Source: Pseudarthrobacter sulfonivorans (GTDB taxonomy: Bacteria; Actinomycetota; Actinomycetes; Actinomycetales; Micrococcaceae). Taken from it: 64,000 nt of DNA. This document shows, in pieces, positions 19,694 to 28,999 of the stretch. The first letter of the stretch is position 1. Every line of letters starts with the position of its first letter. Below the pieces are notes generated by a model. That model searched no databases, was not told the DNA's origin, and worked only from the letters and a program-made list of their open reading frames with translations. Location of the stretch: the NCBI RefSeq assembly GCF_024391045.1, contig NZ_JANFCZ010000010.1, positions 60,619 through 124,618 on the forward strand, given 5' to 3'. Made by a program: the position numbers and the translations under genes.

Positions 19694-21082
19694 CTAGAAC
19701 TTCACGGCTGCCGGGTCGTCGCTGGGGGTGGCTTCCGTCGCTGCGGTGGTGTCCTCTGCGGACTCCTCAACGGCGGGAGCTTCCTCTTCGCCGCCGGGGC
19801 GGACGAAGTCGCTCAGGTCAACGGCCTTGCCGTCGGTGTCGGTCACGGTGGCCTGGCCGAGAACCACTGCCAGTGCCTTGCGGCGGCGGACCTCGGACAC
19901 CATCATGGGAACCTGGCCGCTCTGATCGATGATCTGGGCGAACTGGTTCGGGTCCATGCCGTACTGGCTGGCGGTGGAGACGATGTAGTCGATCAGCTCG
20001 TTCTGGCTGACGTTGACTTCTTCCTTCTCGGCGATCGCGTCGAGGATGATTTCGTTCTGGAAGGCGCGGGCCGTGTTGGCCTTGACCTCTTCGCGGTGCT
20101 CCTCGGTGTCGTGCTCGCCGTCACCGTGGCCGTTGCCCTCCTTGAAGTGGGCTTCGAGCTGCTCTTCGACGACGGAGTCCGGAACCGGAACCTCGACCAG
20201 CTCGACCAGCTTGTCCAGTACCTTGTCGCGGGCTTCGACGCCCTGCTCCACAACCTTGGACTCAGCAGCCTGCTTGGCGAGGTCTTCACGGAGCTCAGCG
20301 AGGGTGTCGAACTCGGACGCCAGCTGGGCGAAGTCGTCGTCGGCCTCGGGGAGTTCGCGCTCCTTGACGGCCTTCAGGACAACCTTGACCTGGGCGGACT
20401 CGCCGGCGTGCTCGCCACCAACCAGGGTGGTGTCGAAGATGGCGTCCTCGTCAGCGCTCAGACCCGTGACGGCTTCGTCCAGGCCTTCAAGCATGGTGCC
20501 GGCGCCTACCTGGTAGGACAGGCCGGCGGCGGAGTCAACGTCGGTGCCGTCGATCGTGGCGGTGATGTCAATGGTCAGGAAGTCGCCGTCGGCGGCCGGA
20601 CGGTCCACGGACTTCAGCGTGCCGAAGCGGCCACGCAGTTCGTCGAGGGCCTTGTCCACGTCTTCGTCGGACGATTCAGCGGCGGCTACCTCGACCTTGA
20701 TGCCGGCGTAGTCCGGGAGTTCGATCTCGGGGCGGACGTCAACCTCGGCGTGGAACTTCAGTTCCCCGTCGGTGGAGGTGGGGTCCGGAACTTCGGTGAT
20801 CTCAACCTCGGGGCGGCTCAGGGGGCGAATGCCGGATTCCTGGACTGCTGCCTGGTACCAGCCGTTGAGGCCTTCGTTGATGGCGGTCTCCAGGACGTAG
20901 CCGCGGCCGACGCGCTGGTCGATCAGCTTGGAGGGGACTTTGCCCTTACGGAAGCCAGGGACCTGGATCTGCGAAGCAACAGTCTTGTAGGCCTCGTCGA
21001 TGCTGGGCTTCAATTCCTCAAAGGGGACCTCAACATTGAGCTTGACCCGTGTGGGGGTGAGGTTCTCGACAGCGCTCTTCAC
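19694..21082 (-). CDS. tig: Trigger factor
   Basis: Ribosome-bound chaperone and peptidyl-prolyl isomerase. 462 residues. The N-terminal ribosome-binding domain includes GFRKGKVP, the signature loop, near residue 45. A PPIase domain ([15 protein letters not shown]) lies around 150-240, followed by the long helical chaperone domain. The C-terminal 40 residues are acidic and Ala/Thr-rich. The start is GTG at 21082. Upstream of clpP1, the common actinobacterial order. Confidence 0.97.
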   Translation of the reverse strand: MKSAVENLTPTRVKLNVEVPFEELKPSIDEAYKTVASQIQVPGFRKGKVPSKLIDQRVGRGYVLETAINEGLNGWYQAAVQESGIRPLSRPEVEITEVPDPTSTDGELKFHAEVDVRPEIELPDYAGIKVEVAAAESSDEDVDKALDELRGRFGTLKSVDRPAADGDFLTIDITATIDGTDVDSAAGLSYQVGAGTMLEGLDEAVTGLSADEDAIFDTTLVGGEHAGESAQVKVVLKAVKERELPEADDDFAQLASEFDTLAELREDLAKQAAESKVVEQGVEARDKVLDKLVELVEVPVPDSVVEEQLEAHFKEGNGHGDGEHDTEEHREEVKANTARAFQNEIILDAIAEKEEVNVSQNELIDYIVSTASQYGMDPNQFAQIIDQSGQVPMMVSEVRRRKALAVVLGQATVTDTDGKAVDLSDFVRPGGEEEAPAVEESAEDTTAATEATPSDDPAAVKF

Positions 21083-21166
21083 GGTCTAAGTACTCCTGGG
21101 GTTTGTGGGATGGGTATCTGCAACGCATTTCTTCCCCGGGCCGCGTAGACGGTCGAGGCCGCAGAG

Positions 21167-21241
21167 TCGGGGTGACAGGATTTGAACCTGCGACTTCCTG
21201 CTCCCAAAGCAGGTGCTCTAGCCAAGCTGAGCTACACCCCG
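21167..21241 (-). tRNA. tRNA-Pro (anticodon TGG)
   Basis: Cloverleaf read on the minus strand. Acceptor CGGGGTG pairs with CACCCCG, discriminator is A, and CCTGC-CTTTGGG-AGCAGG holds the anticodon TGG. The T arm is GGTTCAAATCC. CCA is not encoded. AGTCTA at 21256-21261 gives TAGACT as a possible -10 on the minus strand. Confidence 0.95.
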
Positions 21242-21287
21242 TAAGTGCACAGGCAAGTCTACGGTCATTCCGGCCCGGTTTGCACAT

Positions 21288-21317
21288 TTGACACGTGGGG
21301 CATGAATTAGGTTTAGT
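21288..21317 (+). promoter_or_regulatory. Candidate promoter of tRNA-Gly
   Basis: TTGACA at 21288-21293 and TTTAGT at 21312-21317, spacer of 18, about 70 bases upstream of the tRNA. Confidence 0.5.
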
Positions 21318-21388
21318 TGTATCCGGCTTCAACAGCCAGCCCGAAGAAACGCAGTCAGGCCCATTGCACGGCTGACCTGCATTTTTCC

Positions 21389-21459
21389 GGGGACGTAGCT
21401 TAATGGTAAAGCCTCAGTCTTCCAAACTGATTACGCGGGTTCGATTCCCGTCGTCCCCT
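21389..21459 (+). tRNA. tRNA-Gly (anticodon TCC)
   Basis: Acceptor GGGGACG pairs with CGTCCCC, discriminator T. The anticodon stem TCAGT-CTTCCAA-ACTGA gives TCC, and the T arm is GGGTTCGATTCCC. CCA is not encoded. Confidence 0.95.
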
Positions 21460-21471
21460 CCGAATAAGAAA

Positions 21472-21500
21472 AAGCAGGGCCCTCGCTGAGGGTCCTGCTT
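21472..21500. terminator. Terminator after tRNA-Gly, also facing the nei-type gene
   Basis: 13-bp stem with one mismatch (21472-21484 and 21488-21500), three-base loop, followed by TTTTTT on the plus strand and A-rich sequence on the other side, so it works for both convergent units. Confidence 0.9.
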
Positions 21501-21509
21501 TTTTAGTTC

Positions 21510-22397
21510 CTACTGCTGGCAGCCCGGGCACCAGTAAAGCTTGCGGCCCACCAGCTCCGTCATCGCCACCGGTGTGCCGCAGACCCTGCACGGGAGCCCT
21601 TCCCGCTTGTACACAAAATGCGCGTCATCCCCGGAAGGCAGCACGGCGCCTTCCTCCCAATACGACGCCGGCGTGGTGATGATCCGCCCGTCGCGAACGC
21701 CGTCGGCCATCACGGCGGCTGTTTCGTCCCACACCTGGCCGGCAGTACCCGCGGTCAGGGCGGTGCCCGGAAGCCACGGGTCCAGCCGCTGCCGGAAGAG
21801 CACTTCGGCCCGGTAGACGTTCCCGACGCCGGCGATTACCTTCTGGTCCATGAGCAGCGCCGCGACGGGGGCCTTGCGGGCCAACACTCCGGCCACGAAC
21901 CGTTCCTTGTCCCCGGGGAGGTTCCGCAGCGGGTCGGGGCCGAGCCGGGCCAGGACGGCACCCACCTCGGCCTCGGTGATGGCGGCGCACGTGGTGGCAC
22001 CGCGCAGGTCCGCCCAGCCGTGCCGGCCCACCAGCCGCACCCTGACGGCGCCTTTGGGTTCGGGCGGCCCCGTGTACTCAACGGCCGCAACGTCCTCGAA
22101 AAGTTCACTCTCGCCGATCTTCCGTGGCGCGCCGATGCTGGATGCGCCGCGGAAGGTGGCATCGCCGCCGAAGTCCCAGGCGCCGTAAAGGCCCAGATGG
22201 ACGTGCAGGACGACAGCATGGTCGAAATGCAGGAAGAGGTGCTTGCCGTGGGCCCGCGAGTCCGTCAGGACCTGCCCGTCGAGCAGCGCGGCGCCGGCGG
22301 CGAACCGGCCCTGCGGGCTGCTGACGGCCAACGGTTCGCCGGTAAAGACATCGCCGAATTGTTGGGCGAGGCGCCGGACTGAGTGCCCTTCAGGCAC
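21510..22397 (-). CDS. Fpg/Nei family DNA glycosylase
   Basis: Base-excision repair glycosylase/AP lyase. 295 residues. It begins MPEGHSVRRLAQ, giving the catalytic Pro2 and Glu3 after Met removal. HGKHLFLHF carries the conserved Lys. A C-terminal zinc finger is CRVCG...CPGC. The MPEGHSV start is typical of actinobacterial Nei2-type endonuclease VIII rather than Fpg (MPELPEV). The start is GTG and shares a base with the rpiB stop, so the two are translationally coupled. Confidence 0.92.
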   Translation of the reverse strand: MPEGHSVRRLAQQFGDVFTGEPLAVSSPQGRFAAGAALLDGQVLTDSRAHGKHLFLHFDHAVVLHVHLGLYGAWDFGGDATFRGASSIGAPRKIGESELFEDVAAVEYTGPPEPKGAVRVRLVGRHGWADLRGATTCAAITEAEVGAVLARLGPDPLRNLPGDKERFVAGVLARKAPVAALLMDQKVIAGVGNVYRAEVLFRQRLDPWLPGTALTAGTAGQVWDETAAVMADGVRDGRIITTPASYWEEGAVLPSGDDAHFVYKREGLPCRVCGTPVAMTELVGRKLYWCPGCQQ

Positions 22398-22891
22398 TAT
22401 TCGATGACCTCGCCGGTGGCCTCATAGGCCGCGATCTTGCCGATCCGGCGGACGTGGCGCTCGTCGTTGCTGAACGGCTCGGCAAGGAAGGCTTCGATCA
22501 GTTCGGTGGCTTCCTCGACCGTATGCTGGCGGCCCCCGACGGCCACCACGTTGGCGTCGTTGTGTTCGCGCGCCAGTGTGGCGGTGGAGAGGTTCCAGGC
22601 CAGGGCAGCGCGGACACCCTTGACCTTGTTCGCGGCGATCTGTTCGCCGTTGCCCGAACCGCCCAGCACGATGCCCAGGGCGTGGACGCCTGCCTGCTGG
22701 TCCGCCACGACGGCGAGCGCGGCATTGATGCAGAAGGACGGGTAGTCATCCTGCGCGTCGTATTCCTTGGGACCGTGGTCCACCACGTCGTAGCCCCTGG
22801 CCGTGAGGTGGGTGACCAGGTGGGCGCTGAGTTCCATGCCTGCATGGTCGGTGGCGATATGTACCCGCGGGAAGGCAGGGGAAGAAGTCAC
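22397..22891 (-). CDS. rpiB: Ribose-5-phosphate isomerase B
   Basis: Interconverts ribose 5-phosphate and ribulose 5-phosphate. 164 residues. HIATDHAGMELS is the N-terminal phosphate-binding region. VLGGSGNGEQIAANK includes the catalytic loop, in the actinobacterial form that uses Glu rather than Cys as base. The start is GTG at 22891. Confidence 0.95.
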   Translation of the reverse strand: MTSSPAFPRVHIATDHAGMELSAHLVTHLTARGYDVVDHGPKEYDAQDDYPSFCINAALAVVADQQAGVHALGIVLGGSGNGEQIAANKVKGVRAALAWNLSTATLAREHNDANVVAVGGRQHTVEEATELIEAFLAEPFSNDERHVRRIGKIAAYEATGEVIE

Positions 22892-22942
22892 GGCAGTGTC
22901 CGTTCGTTTCGGGCGAGGGTCAGATCAACATCGACAAGGATA

Positions 22943-23953
22943 CTAGGACTCTCCCGGCACCGAACCGGTGCCCCCACGCTGTGCCCTCGCCGCGACGCGC
23001 GTCAGGACCTCGGCCAGCCGGGCGGCCTTTGCGGGGCTGCCGCCGCTCACCGCCACATTGTGGCCGTCAGTCTTACGGACGACGACGGCGGGGCCGCTGC
23101 TGACCAGCATCGCGGCGGTGCCGCCGTGGTTGCGGTAGCCCCACCCGCCGTAATCGGCGGCGCGAACGTCTGCGGCGCTGGCGGCAGAAATCGCGGCTGC
23201 GGGGACGTCCATGACCGGCAGCACGCCGGCCACCAGCACGCGCAGGCCCCGGCGGTCAGCCTTGACCCGGGCGAAGAGGAAGGCAGCGGCCACCACGGCA
23301 AGCGCCGCCACCAGGGCACCAAGCCACGGCAGCGCGACGGCAATCAGCGCGGCCGGAAACAGGCTGGCAACAGCGATCATGACAAACACGGAACTTCGGG
23401 CGTGTACCCAGAGCCGGTACGTATCGCCGGCCAAATCGGGATCCAGTTCACGGGCCAGGGCAACCGCGAGGGCCCGGTCATCTTCGGGGGTCCACTTGTT
23501 GTCGGCCTTGAAGACGAAGCCCATGATGACTCCGAGCGACAGCGCGGCTCCGCTTCCCACTGCTACGACGATCATGTCCACGTGGGACTGGCGGGCATCG
23601 GCGAGCCCGGTCTGGCCTACGAGTCCCCCTGCCAGCACAGCGGTGATGAACAGACTCACGAACAGTCCCGCGCCCATCATGATCCGCCGCATCACGGCGG
23701 GCCGCGACAGGGGCACCGCCTGGGAGAGCACCAGCCAGCCGGCGGCGATGATCAGCGCCGCGCCTCCCCCCGCGTAGGCACCGAACGGCGCAAAGTAAGC
23801 GCCGCCGTCGGCCGTCCAGCCGATGGCGACCGGATTCGGAAGATCGGCACGCAACAAAAAGGCGCTGACAACAAAAGCGCCGGCAAGGATCACCGGAAAG
23901 CCCACCGCGAAACGAAGGGCCCTGGCATCCACCGATTCCCGGAACTTTCCCAT
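22943..23953 (-). CDS. DUF1648-type integral membrane protein
   Basis: 336 residues with about six membrane segments (near 15-35, 55-78, 90-110, 125-150, 190-215 and 215-235). The N-terminal part (LPNPVAIGWTADGGAYF) resembles DUF1648, a domain found in some SdpI-like membrane proteins. The C-terminal 100 residues are soluble, with RAADYGGWGYRNH. Function unknown. No Shine-Dalgarno; TAGCGT lies 6 bases before the ATG. Divergent from pepN. Confidence 0.7.
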   Translation of the reverse strand: MGKFRESVDARALRFAVGFPVILAGAFVVSAFLLRADLPNPVAIGWTADGGAYFAPFGAYAGGGAALIIAAGWLVLSQAVPLSRPAVMRRIMMGAGLFVSLFITAVLAGGLVGQTGLADARQSHVDMIVVAVGSGAALSLGVIMGFVFKADNKWTPEDDRALAVALARELDPDLAGDTYRLWVHARSSVFVMIAVASLFPAALIAVALPWLGALVAALAVVAAAFLFARVKADRRGLRVLVAGVLPVMDVPAAAISAASAADVRAADYGGWGYRNHGGTAAMLVSSGPAVVVRKTDGHNVAVSGGSPAKAARLAEVLTRVAARAQRGGTGSVPGES

Positions 23954-23959
23954 GCTCTA

Positions 23960-23965
23960 ACGCTA
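23960..23965 (-). promoter_or_regulatory. Candidate -10 of leaderless DUF1648 gene
   Basis: TAGCGT on the minus strand, 6 bases before the ATG at 23953. Confidence 0.45.
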
Positions 23966-24053
23966 CTCCGGCCGGCGGCCGTGACAGAATGACTTCACTT
24001 GTGCCGCAGCAGGCCACCGCCCGCCGGCAACCCAAACCCATCTGGAGGCCCAC

Positions 24054-26630
24054 TTGCCAGGTATGAATCTGACTCGCGCCGAAGCCCGCGAGCGCGCCGA
24101 ACTCATCAATGTTGACTCCTACGACGTCGCCCTGGACCTCACCAGGGGCGGGCAGGTCTTCGGGACCACCACAACGGTGAAGTTCACGGCCGTGCCGGGG
24201 TCCTCCACCTTCATTGATGCCGTCACCCACACCGTGCACAGCATTACGCTCAACGGGCAGGCACTGGACCCGGCCGCCGCCTCCGACGGCGTCCGCATCC
24301 AGCTGCCGGACCTGGCCGCGACCAACGAGCTCACCGTGGTGGCGGACGCCCCCTACATGAACACCGGCGAAGGCCTGCACCGGTTCGTTGATCCCGTGGA
24401 TGGTGAAGTCTACCTGTACACCCAGTTCGAGGTGCCGGATTCGCGGCGCATGTTCGCAGTCTTCGAACAGCCGGACCTCAAGGGCACCTTTGCCTTCACC
24501 GTCACGGCACCGTCGGCCTGGGACGTCATCTCCAACTCCCCCACCCCCGCTCCGGTGGAAGCCGCCCCGGGGGACGACGGCGGCGCCCGCTCGGTGTGGA
24601 CGTTTGCCCCCACCCCGCGGCTGTCCTCGTACGTGACGGCGCTCATCGCCGGCCCGTACCAGTCGGTCCGCAGCGAAGTGTCCAGCTCCGACGGGCGGGT
24701 GGTTCCGCTCGGCGTCTTCGCGCGCAAGTCGCTGATGCAGTACCTCGACGCGGACAACATCTTTGAACTGACGCGGCAGGGCTTCGAATTCTTCGAGGCC
24801 CAGTTCGGCGTCGCTTATCCGTTCGAAAAGTACGACCAGCTGTTCGTGCCGGAGTTCAATGCCGGCGCCATGGAGAACGCCGGTGCCGTGACCATCCTCG
24901 AAGGCTACGTGTTCCGCAGCAAGGTCACCGGCGCGCAGATCGAACGCCGTGCCATCACTGTGCTCCACGAGCTCGCCCACATGTGGTTCGGTGACCTCGT
25001 GACCATGCGCTGGTGGAACGACCTCTGGCTCAACGAGTCCTTCGCCGAATACATGTCGCACCTCGCCGCGGTGGAAAACACGTCCTTCACGAGCGCCTGG
25101 ACCACGTTCGCGTCAGTGGAGAAGTCCTGGGCCTACCGCCAGGACCAGCTCCCCACCACGCACCCGATCTTCGCCGAAATCAACGACCTTCAGGATGTGG
25201 AGGTCAACTTCGACGGGATCACCTACGCCAAGGGCGCCTCGGTGCTGCGACAGTTGGTGGCCTGGGTGGGGCCGGAGCAGTTCATGGCCGGTGTCCGCGA
25301 ATACTTTGCCAAGCACGCCTGGCAGAACACGGAGCTCAGCGATCTCATGGCGGAGCTGGAAAAGGCCAGCGGCCGCGACCTTGACCAGTGGGGCCGGCTC
25401 TGGCTGGAGACCGCAGGGGTGAACACCCTCACCCCCGAACTTGAAGTGGACGGTTCCGGCACGCTGACGTCCTTCAGCATCGTCCAGTCGGCCGTGGCGG
25501 AATGGCCAACCATCCGTCCGCACCGGCTGGCCGTCGGGTTCTACAACCTGGACAGCGCCGGCAAGCTTGAGCGTGTGCACCGGGAGGAGCTCGACGTCGA
25601 CGGCGAACGCACCGAGGTGCCCGCGCTGGTGGGGCTGGCGCAGCCGGACCTGATCCTGGTCAACGACGACGACCTCGCCTACGCGAAGGTCAGGCTCGAC
25701 GAAAAGTCCCTGGCCACAGCCACGGCCCACCTGAAGGATTTCAGCGGCAGCCTTCCCCGCACCCTGATCTGGAACTCCGCCTGGGATGCCGCCCGCGACG
25801 GCGAGACCCCCGCGCGCCGCTACGTTGAACTGGTCCTGGCCAACGTGGCTGCCGAAACGGACTCGTCCGTCATTCTGGTCCAGCTGCGCCAGCTGGCCAC
25901 CACCTTGAACTTCTATGTGGCCGAAGAGCACCGCGTGGCCACCACCGTGGCCGCCGTGGACACCCTGTGGGACCTGGCCAGCGCGGCGGCCGGCGGCTCG
26001 GACGCCCAGCTCCAGTTTGTGAAGTCGTTCGCCCTGCTGGCATCCAGTGGCACCCAGCTGGACAGCATGGCCGGCCTGTTGGACGGCTCCATGACGCTGG
26101 ACGGGCTGGCCGTTGACCAGGACCTGCGGTGGGAACTGCTCGCTTCCCTGGTGGCGGGTGGCCGCCTGGGACAGCCAGCGATCGACGCGGAACTGGAGCG
26201 CGACAACACCGCCAGCGGGCAGAACGCCGCGGCACTGGCCACGGCCGCGATCCCCACCCCGGAGGCCAAGGCCGCGGCGTGGGAGTCGATAGTGGTCAAG
26301 GGGGATCTCTCCAATGCGCTGCAGGGTTCGGCGGTCACGGGCTTTATGCGCGTGCTGGACCGTACCCTCCTGGAACCGTACGCGGAGAAGTATTTCGACG
26401 CCGTTCCCGGGATCGTCGCGGACCGCACCCACGCACTCGCCCAGCAGATCGTCGTCGGACTTTACCCGGCGCTGCTGACCACCCAGGCCACGGTGGACCG
26501 CACGGACGCGTTCCTGGCCGAGCTCCCGGCCGACAGCGCGGCGCTGCGGCGGATGATGTTGGAAAACCGCGACGGCGTGGCGCGGGCTTTGCGGGCACGC
26601 GCTGCTGACGTCCTGGCTGACGAGCGGTAG
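24054..26630 (+). CDS. pepN: Aminopeptidase N (M1 family)
   Basis: Zinc aminopeptidase. 858 residues. The substrate-binding GAMEN is at 271-275. The zinc site HELAH begins at H305, and NESFAEYM supplies the third ligand. A C-terminal ERAP1-like domain follows. The start is TTG at 24054 with GGAGG five bases upstream; the ATG at 24063 is too far from it. The stop codon TAG at 26628 is also the beginning of a candidate -10 for the next gene. Confidence 0.95.
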   Translation: MPGMNLTRAEARERAELINVDSYDVALDLTRGGQVFGTTTTVKFTAVPGSSTFIDAVTHTVHSITLNGQALDPAAASDGVRIQLPDLAATNELTVVADAPYMNTGEGLHRFVDPVDGEVYLYTQFEVPDSRRMFAVFEQPDLKGTFAFTVTAPSAWDVISNSPTPAPVEAAPGDDGGARSVWTFAPTPRLSSYVTALIAGPYQSVRSEVSSSDGRVVPLGVFARKSLMQYLDADNIFELTRQGFEFFEAQFGVAYPFEKYDQLFVPEFNAGAMENAGAVTILEGYVFRSKVTGAQIERRAITVLHELAHMWFGDLVTMRWWNDLWLNESFAEYMSHLAAVENTSFTSAWTTFASVEKSWAYRQDQLPTTHPIFAEINDLQDVEVNFDGITYAKGASVLRQLVAWVGPEQFMAGVREYFAKHAWQNTELSDLMAELEKASGRDLDQWGRLWLETAGVNTLTPELEVDGSGTLTSFSIVQSAVAEWPTIRPHRLAVGFYNLDSAGKLERVHREELDVDGERTEVPALVGLAQPDLILVNDDDLAYAKVRLDEKSLATATAHLKDFSGSLPRTLIWNSAWDAARDGETPARRYVELVLANVAAETDSSVILVQLRQLATTLNFYVAEEHRVATTVAAVDTLWDLASAAAGGSDAQLQFVKSFALLASSGTQLDSMAGLLDGSMTLDGLAVDQDLRWELLASLVAGGRLGQPAIDAELERDNTASGQNAAALATAAIPTPEAKAAAWESIVVKGDLSNALQGSAVTGFMRVLDRTLLEPYAEKYFDAVPGIVADRTHALAQQIVVGLYPALLTTQATVDRTDAFLAELPADSAALRRMMLENRDGVARALRARAADVLADER

Positions 26631-26633
26631 GCT
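26628..26633 (+). promoter_or_regulatory. Candidate -10 of leaderless OsmC gene, overlapping the pepN stop
   Basis: TAGGCT, 6 bases before the OsmC ATG at 26640. TAG is the pepN stop codon. The six bases GCGCGG before the ATG offer no Shine-Dalgarno. Confidence 0.55.
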
Positions 26634-26639
26634 GCGCGG

Positions 26640-27125
26640 ATGGGACTGAGTGAGCACCACTATTCGCTGACGGTGCAGTGGACCGGCAATCTGGGTGAGG
26701 GGACCACCTCCTACCGCGGTTATTCACGGGGCCATGACATCGTGATCCCCGGTCTGCCGGTGCTCAAGGGGTCGGCGGATCCGACGTTCCACGGGGACCG
26801 CGACCGGTACAACCCTGAACAGCTGCTGCTGGCGGCGCTGGCGCAGTGCCACATGCTGTCCTTCCTGCATGTGGCGGTGCGGCACGGGGTGGTGGTCACT
26901 GATTACCGGGACGAGGCCACAGGACGTCTGCGCCTCAACCAGGACGGCAGCGGCCAGTTCGAATCCGTAACCCTTCACCCGCACGTCACGGTGGCCGATC
27001 CCGCCCATGTGGAGCTGGCCGACCAGCTCCACCGGGAAGCGAACCAGGTCTGCTTCATCGCCCGGAGCGTGAATTTCCCGGTGCAGCACTCCCCCGTCAC
27101 CGTCGCTTCCGGTCAGCCCAACTAG
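26640..27125 (+). CDS. OsmC family peroxiredoxin-like protein
   Basis: 161 residues. OsmC/Ohr fold proteins reduce organic hydroperoxides through two cysteines. Candidate cysteines are in LAQCHMLSF (near residue 77) and NQVCFIARSVN (near 142), with PEQLLLAALAQC the family signature. Closer to the YhfA-like/OsmC group than to Ohr. Ten bases after pepN, but with its own likely promoter inside the pepN stop. Confidence 0.88.
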   Translation: MGLSEHHYSLTVQWTGNLGEGTTSYRGYSRGHDIVIPGLPVLKGSADPTFHGDRDRYNPEQLLLAALAQCHMLSFLHVAVRHGVVVTDYRDEATGRLRLNQDGSGQFESVTLHPHVTVADPAHVELADQLHREANQVCFIARSVNFPVQHSPVTVASGQPN

Positions 27126-27175
27126 GTAGCACCAGATGTCGTTTTGAGGCCCATAACGACACCCGCTGCTACCTA
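27123..27175. repeat. Palindromic intergenic element, copy A
   Basis: Two-tier inverted repeat. Outer arms TAGGTAGCA (27123-27131) and TGCTACCTA (27167-27175). Internal five-base loops on each side. Inner arms TGTCGTT (27137-27143) and AACGACA (27155-27161), and an eleven-base apical loop. It begins exactly in the TAG stop of the OsmC gene and lies between convergent genes, so it may act as a terminator. A relative occurs at 46709-46762. Confidence 0.75.
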
Positions 27176-27190
27176 CATGGGGGGCGGCGA

Positions 27191-28183
27191 TCAGCGGCCC
27201 AGCAGGAGCTCCTCCGCGAGTCGGGCCTCCGTGGCAGGCGTCAGTCCTGCCTTGCGGCGGCGTGCCAAGCCTTGCCGGCGCTCGTCCGCCAGCGTGTCCG
27301 CCAGGGTCTGCTGCCAGGGCCTGGTCACCATGCCCGCTGCCTTGGCGGCGTCGTTGCTTCGTGTGCAGAACCCGTCGTGTCCCGGTGGCAGCCACAGCGG
27401 CAGGGAGTCCGGTCCGGACCAGTAATCGACGCCGCGCGCCACGAGCCAGTCCTCCCCGGCGGCCAGCACCTCACCGGTGTACCCGGCAGCGGTCCGCGCC
27501 TCGTCAAGGTAGTCGCCGAACTGCACCGGGTCCCCCACCGCGTTGAGCGGACCCGTCACGCTGCGCTCCGCCGCCGTGAGGATCCAGAGCACCAGGTCGC
27601 GCACGTCGATCACCTGTGTCGCATGAGCGGCGATGTCGGGGACGACGGCGGCCCGGTTGTCCCGCGCAAACCTCGCCGGCCAGTACCCATAGCGGTCAGT
27701 CCGGTCCCCGGGACCGCCGATGAGGCCGGCCCGGCACAGATGGGCGTTGCCTCCAGTGGCGCTTAGTGTTTCGTTTTCGATGGCTGACTTGGACTCCCCA
27801 TAGTTTTCGGGCGTGGATTCCGCTCCGGGCGCGAGGGGCTGCAGCAGGGCTGCATACTCATCGTCATTGGGGGTCGCATGATCCGCATACACCGAGCAGC
27901 TGGACACAAACGTCCAGTGGCCCGTCCGTCCTGCCAGGGCAGCGAGCGCTTCGGCGGCCGGCACTGGATTACGGGCTACGTCGATGACGGCATCCCAGTC
28001 CCCTGCCGCGTCGGCGTAACATTCCGCGCCGAGTGAACGGTCTGCTTTCACCCACCGGGCACCAGCCGGCGGCTCCGCTGCGGAGCCGCGGGCCAGGCAG
28101 GTGACATCGTGTCCCGCGGCGACCGCCTGCCGCGCGATTTCCGCAGAGAGAAAGGCTGTTCCGCCGAGGATCAGGATGCGCAT
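27191..28183 (-). CDS. NAD-dependent epimerase/dehydratase family protein
   Basis: 330 residues, extended SDR fold. The dinucleotide loop is ILGGTAFLSAEIA near residue 6. SSCSVY and the YGESK pair give the catalytic Ser, Tyr and Lys. The substrate is unknown; such proteins act on nucleotide sugars or serve as reductases. The ATG at 28183 is preceded by TAGCGT six bases away and no Shine-Dalgarno. Confidence 0.87.
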   Translation of the reverse strand: MRILILGGTAFLSAEIARQAVAAGHDVTCLARGSAAEPPAGARWVKADRSLGAECYADAAGDWDAVIDVARNPVPAAEALAALAGRTGHWTFVSSCSVYADHATPNDDEYAALLQPLAPGAESTPENYGESKSAIENETLSATGGNAHLCRAGLIGGPGDRTDRYGYWPARFARDNRAAVVPDIAAHATQVIDVRDLVLWILTAAERSVTGPLNAVGDPVQFGDYLDEARTAAGYTGEVLAAGEDWLVARGVDYWSGPDSLPLWLPPGHDGFCTRSNDAAKAAGMVTRPWQQTLADTLADERRQGLARRRKAGLTPATEARLAEELLLGR

Positions 28184-28189
28184 GGGTAC

Positions 28190-28195
28190 ACGCTA
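28190..28195 (-). promoter_or_regulatory. Candidate -10 of leaderless epimerase gene
   Basis: TAGCGT on the minus strand, 6 bases before the ATG at 28183. Confidence 0.45.
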
Positions 28196-28299
28196 CGGCG
28201 CTAGGGTTGAAGAAGAACAGGCCTTTTGCGCCGGGCTAACCCGTGCGTGCCTACGTTATCCCCGGCCGCCGCCGGTGACCCCCAAGGAGTTTTGCGTTT

Positions 28300-28995
28300 A
28301 TGTTCAGCACGTTGTCGATTACACCCCCGCCCCTCACCTCGCAGCCGAGTGGAGTCAGCATTACGGGCATTGTGATCAGCCTGGGAATCGGAGTCGCCAT
28401 CTGGCTGGTGGCGACCTTCGTAATTTCCCGTATCAGCCGGCGCGTGGCCTCGGGCAGCAACTTCTTCAAGAAACCGCATTTCAAGTGGGTAGCTCCGGCG
28501 ATCCGGGCTTTGGACCACGAGCGGCGCGTGCAACGGGCCGAGACCATCGGTTCGTTGCTTAACAGCATCGTGGGTGTGCTCGTGGCGGTCATCACCGGCA
28601 TGTATGTGCTGCAAAACCTGGACATCAACATTGCGCCGCTGTTGACCAGTGTGGGCATCCTGGGTGTCGCCATCGGCTTCGGCGCCCAGCAGCTGATCCG
28701 CGATTTCCTGGCCGGCATCTTTATCACCATCGAGGACCAGTACGGGATCGGCGACGTCATCGAGACCAGCGAGGTGGTGGGCGTGGTCGAATCCATGGGA
28801 CTGCGCATCACCAGGGTACGCTCCGAGGATGGCGCCATCTGGTACCTGCGCAACGGCGAAATCCTGCGCGTGGGAAACCGTTCGCAGGGAAGCTACATCC
28901 CCGCCGAGGTTCCGGCGGCAGGCAGCGAGGCCGCCTTGCACGAACCCGCCACGAACACGGAGATTAAGAAGACCGACCAGAAGGCGGGAGAATAG
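28300..28995 (+). CDS. Small mechanosensitive ion channel (MscS family)
   Basis: 231 residues. One membrane segment lies at about 22-43 and a second at about 88-105. The pore helix and beta domain follow (GVAIGFGAQQLIRDFLAGIF, EDQYGIGDVI, MGLRITRVR). Only a short tail replaces the usual C-terminal vestibule. It releases ions under membrane tension. AAGGAG is upstream of the ATG. Four bases separate its stop from the haemoglobin ATG. Confidence 0.92.
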   Translation: MFSTLSITPPPLTSQPSGVSITGIVISLGIGVAIWLVATFVISRISRRVASGSNFFKKPHFKWVAPAIRALDHERRVQRAETIGSLLNSIVGVLVAVITGMYVLQNLDINIAPLLTSVGILGVAIGFGAQQLIRDFLAGIFITIEDQYGIGDVIETSEVVGVVESMGLRITRVRSEDGAIWYLRNGEILRVGNRSQGSYIPAEVPAAGSEAALHEPATNTEIKKTDQKAGE

Positions 28996-28999
28996 AGCC

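Noticed and set aside
23478..25061. 527-codon minus-strand frame across two genes
   Set aside because: Spans the DUF1648 gene in the wrong frame and the antisense of pepN; no domain.
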